From positions 24,503-88,502 of the forward strand of contig SAIX01000011.1 in assembly GCA_004028765.1 (NCBI GenBank): 64,000 nucleotides of DNA. The letters run 5' to 3'. The position numbers and the translations under genes are program-made. This document shows, one piece after another, positions 53,886-62,907 of the stretch. The notes under the pieces are model-generated. The model ran no database searches. It saw only the letters and a program-made list of their open reading frames with translations, and was not told the origin of the DNA. Every line of letters begins with the position of its first letter. The stretch's first letter is position 1. Origin of the DNA: Chitinophagaceae bacterium (GTDB lineage: Bacteria; Bacteroidota; Bacteroidia; Chitinophagales; Chitinophagaceae).

Positions 53886-53939
53886 CCGGTAAAAATATTT
53901 ATTCCTGCATGAATAAAATGATAAGGAAGTACTAATCCA

Positions 53940-55403
53940 TTATTTGATCTGGCGGGTAAAAGCCAGCCGTACACCATAATCCATCAGGTATTCCTTGATC
54001 GGATAAATATTGGAAAAAGTAGGAAGGTGCTGGTAGCGTAGCTGCGGGCCAAGCTGGAAAGTATTGGGTCCATAGGAATAATTAAAGCTGAAGCCCACGC
54101 TGGTATTGATATTCCACTTACGGATAAAATCGCCACCGCCGGTATAGTGCTTATAATCCGAAGAAAGCAGGTAGGTATTGTTGTTCAGTGTAAGTGTGGG
54201 CTGTACGGTTGCATCGGAACTGATGCCAAAATGTTTACCTTTTATGATATCCCATTGTACGCCGATGGGTAAGGATAACTGGTACACTTTATTATCCAGC
54301 TGTGCCTTCCTGAAACCGGTGTTGTTGTTATAAGGCGAATAAAAATTAATGGTTTCGATACCACGGTAATTGATCAGTGCAAGAGAAGCGAGGTCGTTGG
54401 TGAGCGACTGGAATGTTTCAATATAATACTGACGAACGTTTAGCTGGACCCCTGTTTTAAATTTCAGCCTGCTGCTCATATTGTAAAGCACCGCAAAGCC
54501 CAGTTCAAAACCGATGGCTGGTTTGTGGCGTACCACATTGTTTACATCGGCATTGGGTGTGGCAGTAAGCGGCACATTCTGCATGGCTGATGAAGCGGCA
54601 GCAATGGCCGGCTGAACCACTTCCTTCATTTTTTCATCGGATAACCTGCGGTAACTGGTAGAAGGTGTTATATAAAACTGGAAACCAAATCTTGAATTCT
54701 TTTTTGAAGGCCTTGATTCGATAAAACTGAAATCTTTCAGGAAATCATCGGCAGTGGCATGTAACTCGGTATTCGTATTGGTTTGTTTTTCCGTTGGTTC
54801 AACAGAAGAATTTTCGGCAGTGGCACCCGCTATCAAAGCAGACTCATTCTGCGGCTTTACAACATTTTCGATCTCATCTGCGATACCCGCGGTTTCAGAT
54901 AAAGTTTGCGGAGCAGGACGAGCTGTAACAGGCTGTATGCGCGGATTGGTTTTACTGTTTGTAACGGTTACAACTTCTTCGTTTCTTTTAATATGCAGAA
55001 CCGGTGATTCAGTGATGACACTTTCGTTCAGGTTATAATCGGCGAATGTTTGGGCATTGATCTGGTCTGCTCCCATCTGCTGAACATAGTCCCTGTCGGC
55101 ATCCGCAGCAATGGGCTGTATGGCTTCCCCAGTTCCTGATACCGGTGCCGGCCGTGAATGCGATTTGGCAGCAATAAACTGAACAGCCAATTGTTTAACC
55201 GGATGGTTGTTCAGTAAAGTGGAGAGGGTAAGACTGGTGATAATGAAAAGCGATATAAAAGTGAGTGCGGGCCAGGACCTGTATCCATGCAGTTCAGTCC
55301 GTATGTTCTTCCACACATCATCGGAAGGATACATGCGATGCTGTTTTACTTCATCCTGTAAAAACTGCTCAAATTCGTCGTCCTGGTAAAAATTCGTTTC
55401 CAT
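53940..55403 (-). CDS. Anti-sigma-like membrane protein with C-terminal outer-membrane beta-barrel domain
   Basis: 487 residues. Short acidic cytoplasmic N-terminus (DDEFEQFLQDEVKQHRMYPSD), one membrane helix (about 45-64, ALTFISLFIITSLTLSTLL), a Thr/Glu/Asn-rich linker (about 65-235), and a C-terminal domain (about 240-487) with strands alternating as in PorT/OmpA-like barrels (FGFQFYITPSTSYRRL, GFELGFAVLYNM, YGVRLAFTRQI). It follows an ECF sigma gene by 23 bp, so the N-terminus is probably the anti-sigma module. A protein carrying both an inner-membrane helix and an outer-membrane-type barrel is unusual but recurrent in this phylum. Confidence 0.75.
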   Translation of the reverse strand: METNFYQDDEFEQFLQDEVKQHRMYPSDDVWKNIRTELHGYRSWPALTFISLFIITSLTLSTLLNNHPVKQLAVQFIAAKSHSRPAPVSGTGEAIQPIAADADRDYVQQMGADQINAQTFADYNLNESVITESPVLHIKRNEEVVTVTNSKTNPRIQPVTARPAPQTLSETAGIADEIENVVKPQNESALIAGATAENSSVEPTEKQTNTNTELHATADDFLKDFSFIESRPSKKNSRFGFQFYITPSTSYRRLSDEKMKEVVQPAIAAASSAMQNVPLTATPNADVNNVVRHKPAIGFELGFAVLYNMSSRLKFKTGVQLNVRQYYIETFQSLTNDLASLALINYRGIETINFYSPYNNNTGFRKAQLDNKVYQLSLPIGVQWDIIKGKHFGISSDATVQPTLTLNNNTYLLSSDYKHYTGGGDFIRKWNINTSVGFSFNYSYGPNTFQLGPQLRYQHLPTFSNIYPIKEYLMDYGVRLAFTRQIK

Positions 55404-55426
55404 TTTCCATTATATGCGCAATCACT

Positions 55427-56008
55427 CTATTTGTTTTTAAGAGCAGCCAGCCAGTTGAATTCTTCTTTCGGTTTCTCGATGATCTTTTTACGGATCAGGA
55501 TCATTTCCAACATGGCTTTCGACCTGGTATACTGGCTCCGGCTGGTACTCTCTTCGATATCGAGCATTTCGCCGATCTCTTTATGCGTATATCCTTCCAG
55601 CGCGTAAAGGTTCAGAACGGTTCTGTAACCTACGGGCAGAAGGCGGATACATTCAATGATCTGCCGGGCCTGCATGATAGAGGGAATGGTTTCCTCCTTC
55701 ACCTGAATCGACTGGGCATAAGCCAGATCAAGGCTTTCAGTAAACTTCTTGTGTTTCTTCAGGAAATTGATGCAGGTGTGCACAATGATGCGCCTGATCC
55801 ATCCTTCAAAAGCACCTTTGTTCTGAAAGGTATGTATCTGGGTAAACACCTTGATGAACCCTTCCTGCAGCATATCTTCCGCATCTTCCCGGCTTTGTCC
55901 GAACCGGTAACATACACTCAGCATTTTGGGACTGTACCTGTTGTACAGTTCCCTTTGTGCGGCAGGGTCGTTGTGTAAACAGCCTGTTATCAGGGCTTGT
56001 TCCGTCAT
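55427..56008 (-). CDS. ECF-type RNA polymerase sigma factor
   Basis: 193 residues. Region 2 (about 10-80) includes RELYNRYSPKMLSVCYRFG and EDAEDMLQEGFIKVFTQI, region 4 (about 120-175) includes LPVGYRTVLNLYALEGYTHK and EIGEMLDIEESTSRSQYTR, the standard promoter-binding modules. The downstream gene (23 bp later) encodes its likely anti-sigma factor. A sequence TATATTTA, one mismatch from the -7 consensus, lies just upstream of the start. Regulon unknown. Confidence 0.93.
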   Translation of the reverse strand: MTEQALITGCLHNDPAAQRELYNRYSPKMLSVCYRFGQSREDAEDMLQEGFIKVFTQIHTFQNKGAFEGWIRRIIVHTCINFLKKHKKFTESLDLAYAQSIQVKEETIPSIMQARQIIECIRLLPVGYRTVLNLYALEGYTHKEIGEMLDIEESTSRSQYTRSKAMLEMILIRKKIIEKPKEEFNWLAALKNK

Positions 56009-56193
56009 GAAGGGGGAATGTTTACCCTAAATATAGGACATTATTCCCTTTTGAATGCTGCATACCGGCCGGATAAATTGACCAAAACCCGGAATTGAGG
56101 CTTTTTTTACCGGTATTTTAAATTTTTTGCAAAGAAGCAACGATGTTTGATTTGAGAGTATCTTTTCTAGACACACCCCGTTAACTGCTACCC

Positions 56194-57861
56194 ATGGATC
56201 GCCGTTCTTTTTTGAAATCCAATATCCATTCACAGGATATTTCTCCTGCCATGCCACCAGCAGCTCCGCCAAACGGCGGGTTGTCGCAGTATGCCGGCAG
56301 CTGGACAGAACTGGAAGTGATCCATCTTTTAAAAAGGACCATGTTCGGTGCGGCAAAAGCCGATATCGATTATTTTGTTTCAAAGGGATTGGTTGCTTCT
56401 GTGGATGAATTACTGAACCCGGTAGCACCCCTTCCTTCGCCTCCCGTTAAAGAATATACACCCACAAACGCCGCTGTGCCGGATAACCAGGTACCCCAGG
56501 GTTCTACCTGGATTCTCGATCCCAATACGGATGGTACGGTGAACAGTTTGCGGATCGCGTCCTTTAAAAAATGGTGGATGGGGGTTATGATAGGCCAGGA
56601 CAGGAGCCTTCGCGAAAAGATGACACTTTTCTGGCACAACCATTTTGCTACTGAAACACAAACGGTGAGCAATGCCCAGTTTATTTACAAACACCATAAT
56701 CTTTTACGCACATATTCGCTGGGTAATTTTAAAGACCTCACCAAACTGGTTACCATTGATCCGGCGATGCTGGTATATCTCAATGGTGAAAGAAATACCA
56801 AATCGGCACCGGATGAGAACTATGGCCGTGAATTACAGGAATTATTCTGCTGCGGGAAAGGCCCCGATTCGCAATACACCGAAACCGATGTAAGAACTGC
56901 AGCAAAAGTGCTTACCGGCTGGCGCAACGACAGTGCCAATATCATTTCCTATTTTGATCCCAACAGGCATGATACGGGCGATAAAACCTTTTCTGCCTTT
57001 TATAATAATACCGTTATTGGAGGAAGATCAGGTGCCACAGCGGGCGATGCAGAACTGAACGACCTGCTGGATATGATCTTCGCCACACAGGAAGTGGCAA
57101 AATATGTGTGCAGAAGAATTTACCGCTGGTTTGTATACTATGATATTGATGATACGGTCGAATCTACCATCATCACCCCGCTTGCGAATATTTTCCGCAC
57201 CAACAATTATGAAATCAAAGCGGTACTGAATGCTTTATTAAAGAGTGAACATTTTTTTGATGCACTTGCCCGCGGCTGCCAGATCAAAAGCCCGGTTGAT
57301 CTTGTGGTCACAGCCTGTCGTGAATTCAATGTTGCATTTCAACCCGCATCGGATTACAGCACCAATTACGGTTTTTACAACTACCTCGTGGGCTGGGCTT
57401 CGAATATGCAGCAGAATATCGGCGACCCGCCGGATGTAAGCGGCTGGAAAGCTTATTACCAGGCCCCGCAGTTTTATGAAGTGTGGATCAACAGCGATAC
57501 TTTGCCAAAACGCAACCAGTTTACCGATACGATGGTAACGAACGGGTACACATTTAACGGGAAAAAAATGCAGATCGATGCGGCCGCGTTTGCACAAACA
57601 CTGCCCAATCCCGGCGACCCCAATCAGTTGATCGATGATATCCTGAAGATCATTTACCGGATCGGTTTATCGCCAGCATCCAAAGCACAATTAAAAACGG
57701 ATATTCTGTTAGGCGGCCAGGCCAGCGATTATTACTGGACCGATGCCTGGAATATGTATGTGACCAACCCCGGTAACCTATCGAATACTGCAACGGTGAA
57801 GAACCGCCTGCGCGACCTGTTAAAATATTTCATGGACCTGTCAGAATACCAACTGGCTTAA
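56194..57861 (+). CDS. DUF1800 family protein
   Basis: 555 residues. The start MDRRSFLKSN is reminiscent of a Tat-type N-terminus but lacks a strong hydrophobic core. Family blocks: LKRTMFGAAKADIDYFVSKG, LREKMTLFWHNHFATE, NENYGRELQE-type DENYGRELQELFCCGKG, and ARGCQIKSPVDLVVTACREF. It pairs with a DUF1501 gene 9 bp downstream, an association seen throughout Bacteroidota and Planctomycetes; the pair is thought to be exported together, but the reaction is unknown. Confidence 0.92.
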   Translation: MDRRSFLKSNIHSQDISPAMPPAAPPNGGLSQYAGSWTELEVIHLLKRTMFGAAKADIDYFVSKGLVASVDELLNPVAPLPSPPVKEYTPTNAAVPDNQVPQGSTWILDPNTDGTVNSLRIASFKKWWMGVMIGQDRSLREKMTLFWHNHFATETQTVSNAQFIYKHHNLLRTYSLGNFKDLTKLVTIDPAMLVYLNGERNTKSAPDENYGRELQELFCCGKGPDSQYTETDVRTAAKVLTGWRNDSANIISYFDPNRHDTGDKTFSAFYNNTVIGGRSGATAGDAELNDLLDMIFATQEVAKYVCRRIYRWFVYYDIDDTVESTIITPLANIFRTNNYEIKAVLNALLKSEHFFDALARGCQIKSPVDLVVTACREFNVAFQPASDYSTNYGFYNYLVGWASNMQQNIGDPPDVSGWKAYYQAPQFYEVWINSDTLPKRNQFTDTMVTNGYTFNGKKMQIDAAAFAQTLPNPGDPNQLIDDILKIIYRIGLSPASKAQLKTDILLGGQASDYYWTDAWNMYVTNPGNLSNTATVKNRLRDLLKYFMDLSEYQLA

Positions 57862-57870
57862 ACAGAACAC

Positions 57871-59439
57871 ATGAAGAGAAGAGATTTTTTACGCAAATCA
57901 GTTCCTGCGGGTGTGGTGCTCCCTTCCATTGTGAGTGGTTTTTCTTTTCGTGCATTCGGGGCCGACAGTGATATCATGCGTTCCATGTTATTGCCGGTTA
58001 CCGAAACGGATCATGTGTTTGTGATTATCCAGCTCAATGGCGGGAATGATGGGTTGAACATGGTGGTGCCGATCGAAAATTTTAATGCATACGCCAATGC
58101 GAGGCCGAATATCTATATCCCAGAAAATAAATTACTCGCACTGAACGGGAAGGCCGGTTTGCATCCTTCCATGATCGGATTAAAAAGCATGTATGACAAT
58201 GGCCAGTTGAAAGTGGTGCAGAGCGTGGGTTACCCGCAGCCGAGTTACTCTCATTTCCGTGCAACGGATATCTGGATGAGTGCAAGCGACAGTAACCAGG
58301 TGGTGAACAGCGGATGGGCAGGGCGTTACCTGAATTATGAATACCCCAATTTCCCCAATGGTTATCCCAATGCAACCATGACCGATCCGCTGGCGATACA
58401 GATCGGGTCGGCAACTTCTTTTACACTGCAGGGGCCTGCGGTGAGTATGGGTATGAGCATCAGCAATACCAGTAATTTTTATAATCTCATCAATGGCATA
58501 GAAGACCCTGCACCCAACACACCGGCTGGTAAAGAACTTACTTTTATCCGTACAATAGCCGAGCAAACGCAGCAATATGCAACCGTGATCAAAGCGGCAG
58601 CCACGCAAACGGTACAACAGGTAAGTTATCCCATCAAAAATTCACTGGGCGATCAGTTAAAGATCGTGGCACGGTTGATCAGAGGTGGATTGAAAACGAG
58701 GATATATATGGTGAACTACGGAGGCTTTGATACACACTCTGCTCAGGTAGACAGCAGCGATAAAACAAAAGGGAATCACGCCACACTGCTGATGAATGTA
58801 AGCGATGCGATCAAAGCTTTCCAGGACGATCTTAAATTTCTTGGAATACAGGACAGGGTGGTGGGGATGACTTTCTCCGAATTCGGCCGGCGTATCAAAA
58901 GCAATGGTAGTGATGGTACCGATCACGGATCTGCAGCACCCTTATTTGTTTTTGGCAAGAATGTGATTGGCGGAGTATTGGGCGATACGCCTGTTTTGCC
59001 CGCCAACGCCACGGTGAATGATAACCTCCCTTTTCAGTATGATTTCAGGAGCGTGTATTCAACCATACTTGCCAACTGGCTTTGCGTGAACGACCTCGAC
59101 CTGCAGCAGATCATGCTGAAAAATTTCCAGATACTGCCGCTGGTGAACCCCGGCGGTTGTAAAAAAGCCGTGAATTTATCCGGCGATCAACTCATCAGTA
59201 ATTATCCCAACCCTTTTGTCAGCTCTACCGTTATCACTTTTCAAACGGGGGGTGGTCATACGCTGGTGCAGGTAATGGACACAACCGGCCGTGTGATGGC
59301 AAACCTGACCGATAAGGAATATACGGCCGGTACCTACACGGTTGTATTCAATGGTGAGAACCTTCCTTCGGGTGTGTATTATGCGAGGCTGCAGAACTTA
59401 TCGAGCCAGCAGGTGAGGCCCATGATGAAAGTAAGGTAG
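57871..59439 (+). CDS. DUF1501 family protein with T9SS C-terminal sorting domain
   Basis: 522 residues. Tat-like N-terminus MKRRDFLRKSVPAGVVLPS, then a sulfatase-like DUF1501 domain (about 48-430: VFVIIQLNGGNDGLNMVVP, HFRATDIWMSA, VNYGGFDTHSAQ, SEFGRRIKSNGSDGTDHG). The C-terminus (about 440-522) is a type A T9SS sorting domain: ISNYPNPFVSSTVITF, VMDTTGRVM, and LPSGVYYARL. So the enzyme is predicted to cross the outer membrane through the T9SS whose core genes lie at 46-51 kb. Coupled to the DUF1800 gene. Confidence 0.92.
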   Translation: MKRRDFLRKSVPAGVVLPSIVSGFSFRAFGADSDIMRSMLLPVTETDHVFVIIQLNGGNDGLNMVVPIENFNAYANARPNIYIPENKLLALNGKAGLHPSMIGLKSMYDNGQLKVVQSVGYPQPSYSHFRATDIWMSASDSNQVVNSGWAGRYLNYEYPNFPNGYPNATMTDPLAIQIGSATSFTLQGPAVSMGMSISNTSNFYNLINGIEDPAPNTPAGKELTFIRTIAEQTQQYATVIKAAATQTVQQVSYPIKNSLGDQLKIVARLIRGGLKTRIYMVNYGGFDTHSAQVDSSDKTKGNHATLLMNVSDAIKAFQDDLKFLGIQDRVVGMTFSEFGRRIKSNGSDGTDHGSAAPLFVFGKNVIGGVLGDTPVLPANATVNDNLPFQYDFRSVYSTILANWLCVNDLDLQQIMLKNFQILPLVNPGGCKKAVNLSGDQLISNYPNPFVSSTVITFQTGGGHTLVQVMDTTGRVMANLTDKEYTAGTYTVVFNGENLPSGVYYARLQNLSSQQVRPMMKVR

Positions 59440-59503
59440 CAAACCAGGTTTCTTAAAGAAATGCAAAAAAAAGGAGATACCCCTCTCCGAAAAGAAAACA
59501 GGC

Positions 59504-59511
59504 TACATTTG
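59504..59511 (+). promoter_or_regulatory. -7 promoter element upstream of the small Cys-pair protein
   Basis: TACATTTG, exact TAnnTTTG match; a start of transcription near 59518 would precede the coding frame at 59534. Confidence 0.6.
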
Positions 59512-59533
59512 CAACAGCGTAACAAATTGTATC

Positions 59534-59875
59534 CTGAAAAAAGCAGCCCATATACAACAACTGCTGGCCGGTTTTTTTCTGGCGGTTTTTGCTTTCAGCA
59601 TAACACCAAAACTGGTGCTGCACAACCTTGTTGCCTCTCACAAAGATGCAAAAGCAAAACAAACATCCGCAGATACTGATCACGCCTCGCTTTCACGTTC
59701 AGGGTTTCATTGCCCCTGTGATAACCTGGTGGCAGAATCGCCATTTGAAGAAAGCGGAACAGTTCAACTTGCTTATCCGGTCCTGAATTTTCAGGAACTT
59801 AGCTATCAATTACCCGATGAAAAATACACGGCTTTTCCTGCTGTTTTTCAATTAAGGGGCCCTCCCGCATGTTGA
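59534..59875 (+). CDS. Small membrane-anchored protein with Cys pair, non-ATG start
   Basis: About 113 residues if begun at CTG 59534 (ATC 59531 is another candidate); no ATG, GTG or TTG lies in frame between the promoter and 59615. The N-terminus reads as a basic start plus membrane helix (LLAGFFLAVFAFSITPKLVL), then a soluble part with HCPCDN and a C-terminal QLRGPPAC. Starting at GTG 59615 would cut off the helix. Small proteins of this layout often precede TonB-receptor genes in Chitinophagia; a TonB receptor follows here by 61 bp. Function unknown; Cys/His residues suggest metal binding. Confidence 0.6.
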   Translation: MKKAAHIQQLLAGFFLAVFAFSITPKLVLHNLVASHKDAKAKQTSADTDHASLSRSGFHCPCDNLVAESPFEESGTVQLAYPVLNFQELSYQLPDEKYTAFPAVFQLRGPPAC

Positions 59876-59936
59876 TCTTACCGATAAGCCCAAAGGCTTT
59901 TTCCTGACATTTTTATTGCCTTACAAAAAATCAAAC

Positions 59937-62363
59937 ATGAAAACCATTCATACTTTTCATTCATTTATTGCTGTTATTATCTCTGTCTTTTCTTTCACAT
60001 ATACTGCTTCTGCAACTGTAAACGGCGAGCCGGCCAACGTATATCTAAGCGGAAAAATTACCGATGCCAAAACAGGAAACCCACTTGCTGGCGCCATTAT
60101 CTATATCCATGAAACAAAAACCGGCACCGTTTCGGATGCGAACGGCAATTACAAGACCCCTCTTTTGCCTGCGGGAAAATATCTCGTGGAAATTTCTTTT
60201 CTAGGATATACTTCGGTTCTTGAAACAGTTGATATCAGCAATAACAACACGAAAAATTTTGCTTTAAAAGTCACTTATATCGAGAATGAAGCAGTTACTG
60301 TAACAGGTGTTGCTTCGGCCACAAAAGTGAAACAGTCGGCACAGCCGGTATCAATCGTAAAAAGATCAGAGCTATTACAAACCAGTTCCACCAATATCAT
60401 TGATGCCATTGGTAAAGTGGTTCCGGGTGTGTCCGGGCTTTCTACCGGTCCGGCTATTTCAAAGCCTGTGATACGCGGACTCGGTTATAACCGTGTGGTT
60501 ACGGTGCATGATGGTGTTCGCCAGGAAGGGCAGCAATGGGGCGATGAGCATGGAATTGAAGTGGATGAATACAGTATCCAGAAAGTGGAAGTACTCAAAG
60601 GGCCGGCCTCTCTTTTTTATGGCAGCGATGCAATGGCAGGAGTAGTGCATCTTATCACGAATGTGCCGGTTGAAAGCGGAACGGTAAAAGCAAACCTGCT
60701 GGCCGTTTACACCGACAACAATGGTTTATTAGGGACCAACGCATCTATTGCCGGTCACCTGAAAAACGGTTTTAACTGGAACGTGTATGGTACTTCCAAA
60801 TCGGTAGGTGATTACCGCAATGCGTACGATGGCAAAGTATTCAACAGCCGCTTTAATGAAAAAAATATCGGTGGTTATATCGGGCTCAATAAATCATGGG
60901 GGTACAGTCATTTACTGATCAGTCATTTTCACCAGCAACTGGGTGTGATCGAAGGATCGCGCGACAGCGCTACCGGCAAGTTCCTTGTCTTCAGTGGAAC
61001 ACCAATGGAGCATATTGCCACACAGCAGGAGTTTGACAGCAGGGACATGCTAACACCCTACCAGCAGATCGATCATTTTAAGATTGCAAGCGATAATAAT
61101 TTTTCGATCGGTAAAAACAGGCTTGCAGTCAATATAGGCTTCCAGCAAAACAGCCGGAGAGAATTTGGTGATCCCGTATCTCCCAAAACCCCTGATCTTT
61201 ATTTTGATCTGAAGACACTGAATTACAGCCTGCAATACAATCTCGCAGAAAATAATGGATGGAAAACATCATTGGGTGCAACCGGTATGTGGCAAAGCAA
61301 CAGTAACCTTGCTGACAGAGTACTGATACCGGCATATAACCTGTTTGATGGGGGCGTATTCGTTTACACAAAAAAATCGTTTACAGAAAAATTCACGCTG
61401 AGCGGTGGTATCCGTGCCGATACAAGGAATGTACAGGGCAAAGCATACAGCGAAGCCGGTATTTCCCGCTTTGCCGCTTTCAATAGAAATTTCGGAAATA
61501 TCAGTGGTAGTATGGGCGCGGGTTACAGCCTGAATGAAGAGGTTACCCTGAAGCTGAACATAGCACGTGGCTACCGGGCACCGAGTGTAAGCGAACTCGC
61601 GAGCAATGGCGCACATGAAGGAACCAACCGCTATGAATATGGCGATCAAAATCTTGGAACAGAAACCTCTTTCCAGGCAGATGCTGGTGTGGAAGTAAAT
61701 AAACAGCATTTCAGTTTTGCACTGAATGCGTTTTACAATTATATCGGTAACTATATTTTTTACAGCAAACTCGCTTCGGTGAAAGGTGGAGATTCGCTTG
61801 TAACTGTCGGAACGGATCAAATCGAAGCTTTTAAATTCAGGCAGGCAGCTGCCACACTGGTGGGTTTTGAGGTCCGCTTCGATCTTCATCCCCACCCGCT
61901 GGACTGGCTTCATTTTGAGAACAGTTTCTCCTACGTGGCTGGTCATTTTAACCAGTTTTTTGAAAGTTCCAATAAACTGCCCTTTATCCCTGCACCAAAA
62001 CTGCAATCCGAGCTGCGGGGTGATTTTAAAAAGGCCGGGAAAGATTTCCGCAACTTTTATGTGAAACTGGAAATGGATAAAACATTTTCCCAGGAAAGGA
62101 TTTTCTCAGCTTATCAGACAGAAACCATTACGCCGGCATATACTCTTTTTAACGTCGGTACAGGAACCGATATCATGAGCAGGGGCAAAGTTTTATGCAG
62201 CATTCATCTTTCGTTCAATAATATTACGGACGTGGCATACCAGAATCATTTAAGCAGGCTGAAATATACCGACGTGAATAATGTAACCGGCAGGCAAGGT
62301 GTATTCAATATGGGCCGCAGTTTTACTATGAAACTGAATGTGCCACTCGAGTGGAAACTGTAA
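59937..62363 (+). CDS. TonB-dependent outer-membrane receptor with carboxypeptidase-regulatory domain
   Basis: 808 residues from ATG 59937 (the ORF could extend 7 codons further). Signal peptide (1-25), regulatory beta-sandwich (about 35-115, LSGKITDAKTGNPLAGAIIY), plug (about 125-240: RSELLQTSSTNIIDAIGKVV, RGLGYNRVVTVHDGVRQEGQ, GPASLFYGSDAMAGVVHLI) and barrel ending SFTMKLNVPLEWKL. The QEGQQWGDEHGIEVDE segment with Glu, Asp and His is like metal-linked receptors (CirA/zinc or copper type). Ligand is unproven; co-transcription with the Cys-pair protein fits a metal. Confidence 0.9.
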   Translation: MKTIHTFHSFIAVIISVFSFTYTASATVNGEPANVYLSGKITDAKTGNPLAGAIIYIHETKTGTVSDANGNYKTPLLPAGKYLVEISFLGYTSVLETVDISNNNTKNFALKVTYIENEAVTVTGVASATKVKQSAQPVSIVKRSELLQTSSTNIIDAIGKVVPGVSGLSTGPAISKPVIRGLGYNRVVTVHDGVRQEGQQWGDEHGIEVDEYSIQKVEVLKGPASLFYGSDAMAGVVHLITNVPVESGTVKANLLAVYTDNNGLLGTNASIAGHLKNGFNWNVYGTSKSVGDYRNAYDGKVFNSRFNEKNIGGYIGLNKSWGYSHLLISHFHQQLGVIEGSRDSATGKFLVFSGTPMEHIATQQEFDSRDMLTPYQQIDHFKIASDNNFSIGKNRLAVNIGFQQNSRREFGDPVSPKTPDLYFDLKTLNYSLQYNLAENNGWKTSLGATGMWQSNSNLADRVLIPAYNLFDGGVFVYTKKSFTEKFTLSGGIRADTRNVQGKAYSEAGISRFAAFNRNFGNISGSMGAGYSLNEEVTLKLNIARGYRAPSVSELASNGAHEGTNRYEYGDQNLGTETSFQADAGVEVNKQHFSFALNAFYNYIGNYIFYSKLASVKGGDSLVTVGTDQIEAFKFRQAAATLVGFEVRFDLHPHPLDWLHFENSFSYVAGHFNQFFESSNKLPFIPAPKLQSELRGDFKKAGKDFRNFYVKLEMDKTFSQERIFSAYQTETITPAYTLFNVGTGTDIMSRGKVLCSIHLSFNNITDVAYQNHLSRLKYTDVNNVTGRQGVFNMGRSFTMKLNVPLEWKL

Positions 62364-62385
62364 GCATTGTTTTGTAATTTGAGGC

Positions 62386-62829
62386 ATGGATATATCGATC
62401 AATACCCCTGCATTGCTGTTTCCCGCCATCAGCCTTATCATGCTGGCGTACACCAACCGCTTTCTTGCATTGTCCAACCGTGTGAGGAGTTTGCATGATA
62501 AATACCAGGGGCATGAACAGAAACATATCATTCATGGACAGATCAAGAACCTGCGTTACCGGTTAAAACTGATCAAGAATATGCAGGCACTGGGGGTGCT
62601 GACGTTTTTAAGCTGTATCCTCTGTATGTATTTAATTTATATAGAAGCGATGGTACTGGCGCATGGAATTTTCGCTTTCAGCCTGATCACTTTTTCAGCC
62701 TCACTTGCGCTTTCACTTCTTGAGATACAATTAAGCACCAAAGCGCTGGAACTTGAGCTGAGCGATATGGAAGGGCTGGAAGATCCTTCGGTGATAGAAT
62801 ACCTGAAAAAGAAATTTGACAAAGACTAG
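62386..62829 (+). CDS. DUF2721 membrane protein
   Basis: 147 residues with three predicted membrane helices: LLFPAISLIMLAYTNRFLAL, LGVLTFLSCILCMYLIYI and a third around FAFSLITFSASLALSLL. The cytoplasmic loop is basic (LRYRLKLIKNMQ) and the C-terminus acidic, matching the DUF2721 family. Function unknown. 22 bp after the TonB-receptor stop; probably co-transcribed. Confidence 0.82.
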   Translation: MDISINTPALLFPAISLIMLAYTNRFLALSNRVRSLHDKYQGHEQKHIIHGQIKNLRYRLKLIKNMQALGVLTFLSCILCMYLIYIEAMVLAHGIFAFSLITFSASLALSLLEIQLSTKALELELSDMEGLEDPSVIEYLKKKFDKD

Positions 62830-62847
62830 GGAACCCCAAACAGCAGC

Positions 62848-62907
62848 ATACCGAATAAGGAATGCCGAAGCAATTCATTATTCACTTCAACATTCCTTAT
62901 TCGGTAT
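62848..62907. repeat. 17-bp inverted repeat in convergent gap
   Basis: ATACCGAATAAGGAATG (62848-62864) and CATTCCTTATTCGGTAT (62891-62907) are perfect complements with a 26-nt AT-rich loop (contains CAATTCATTATTCACTTC). No T tract. Fits the dispersed GAATAAGGAATG-type intergenic repeats of Chitinophagia, possibly also used to stop convergent transcription. Confidence 0.65.

Noticed and set aside
59471..59490. GGAGA/TCTCC hairpin with A tract, minus-strand terminator shape
   Set aside because: Stem of only 5 bp and no minus-strand gene to its right that would need it.
59461..59679. 72-codon plus-strand frame
   Set aside because: It is out of frame with the better-supported membrane protein at 59534 and spans the -7 element.
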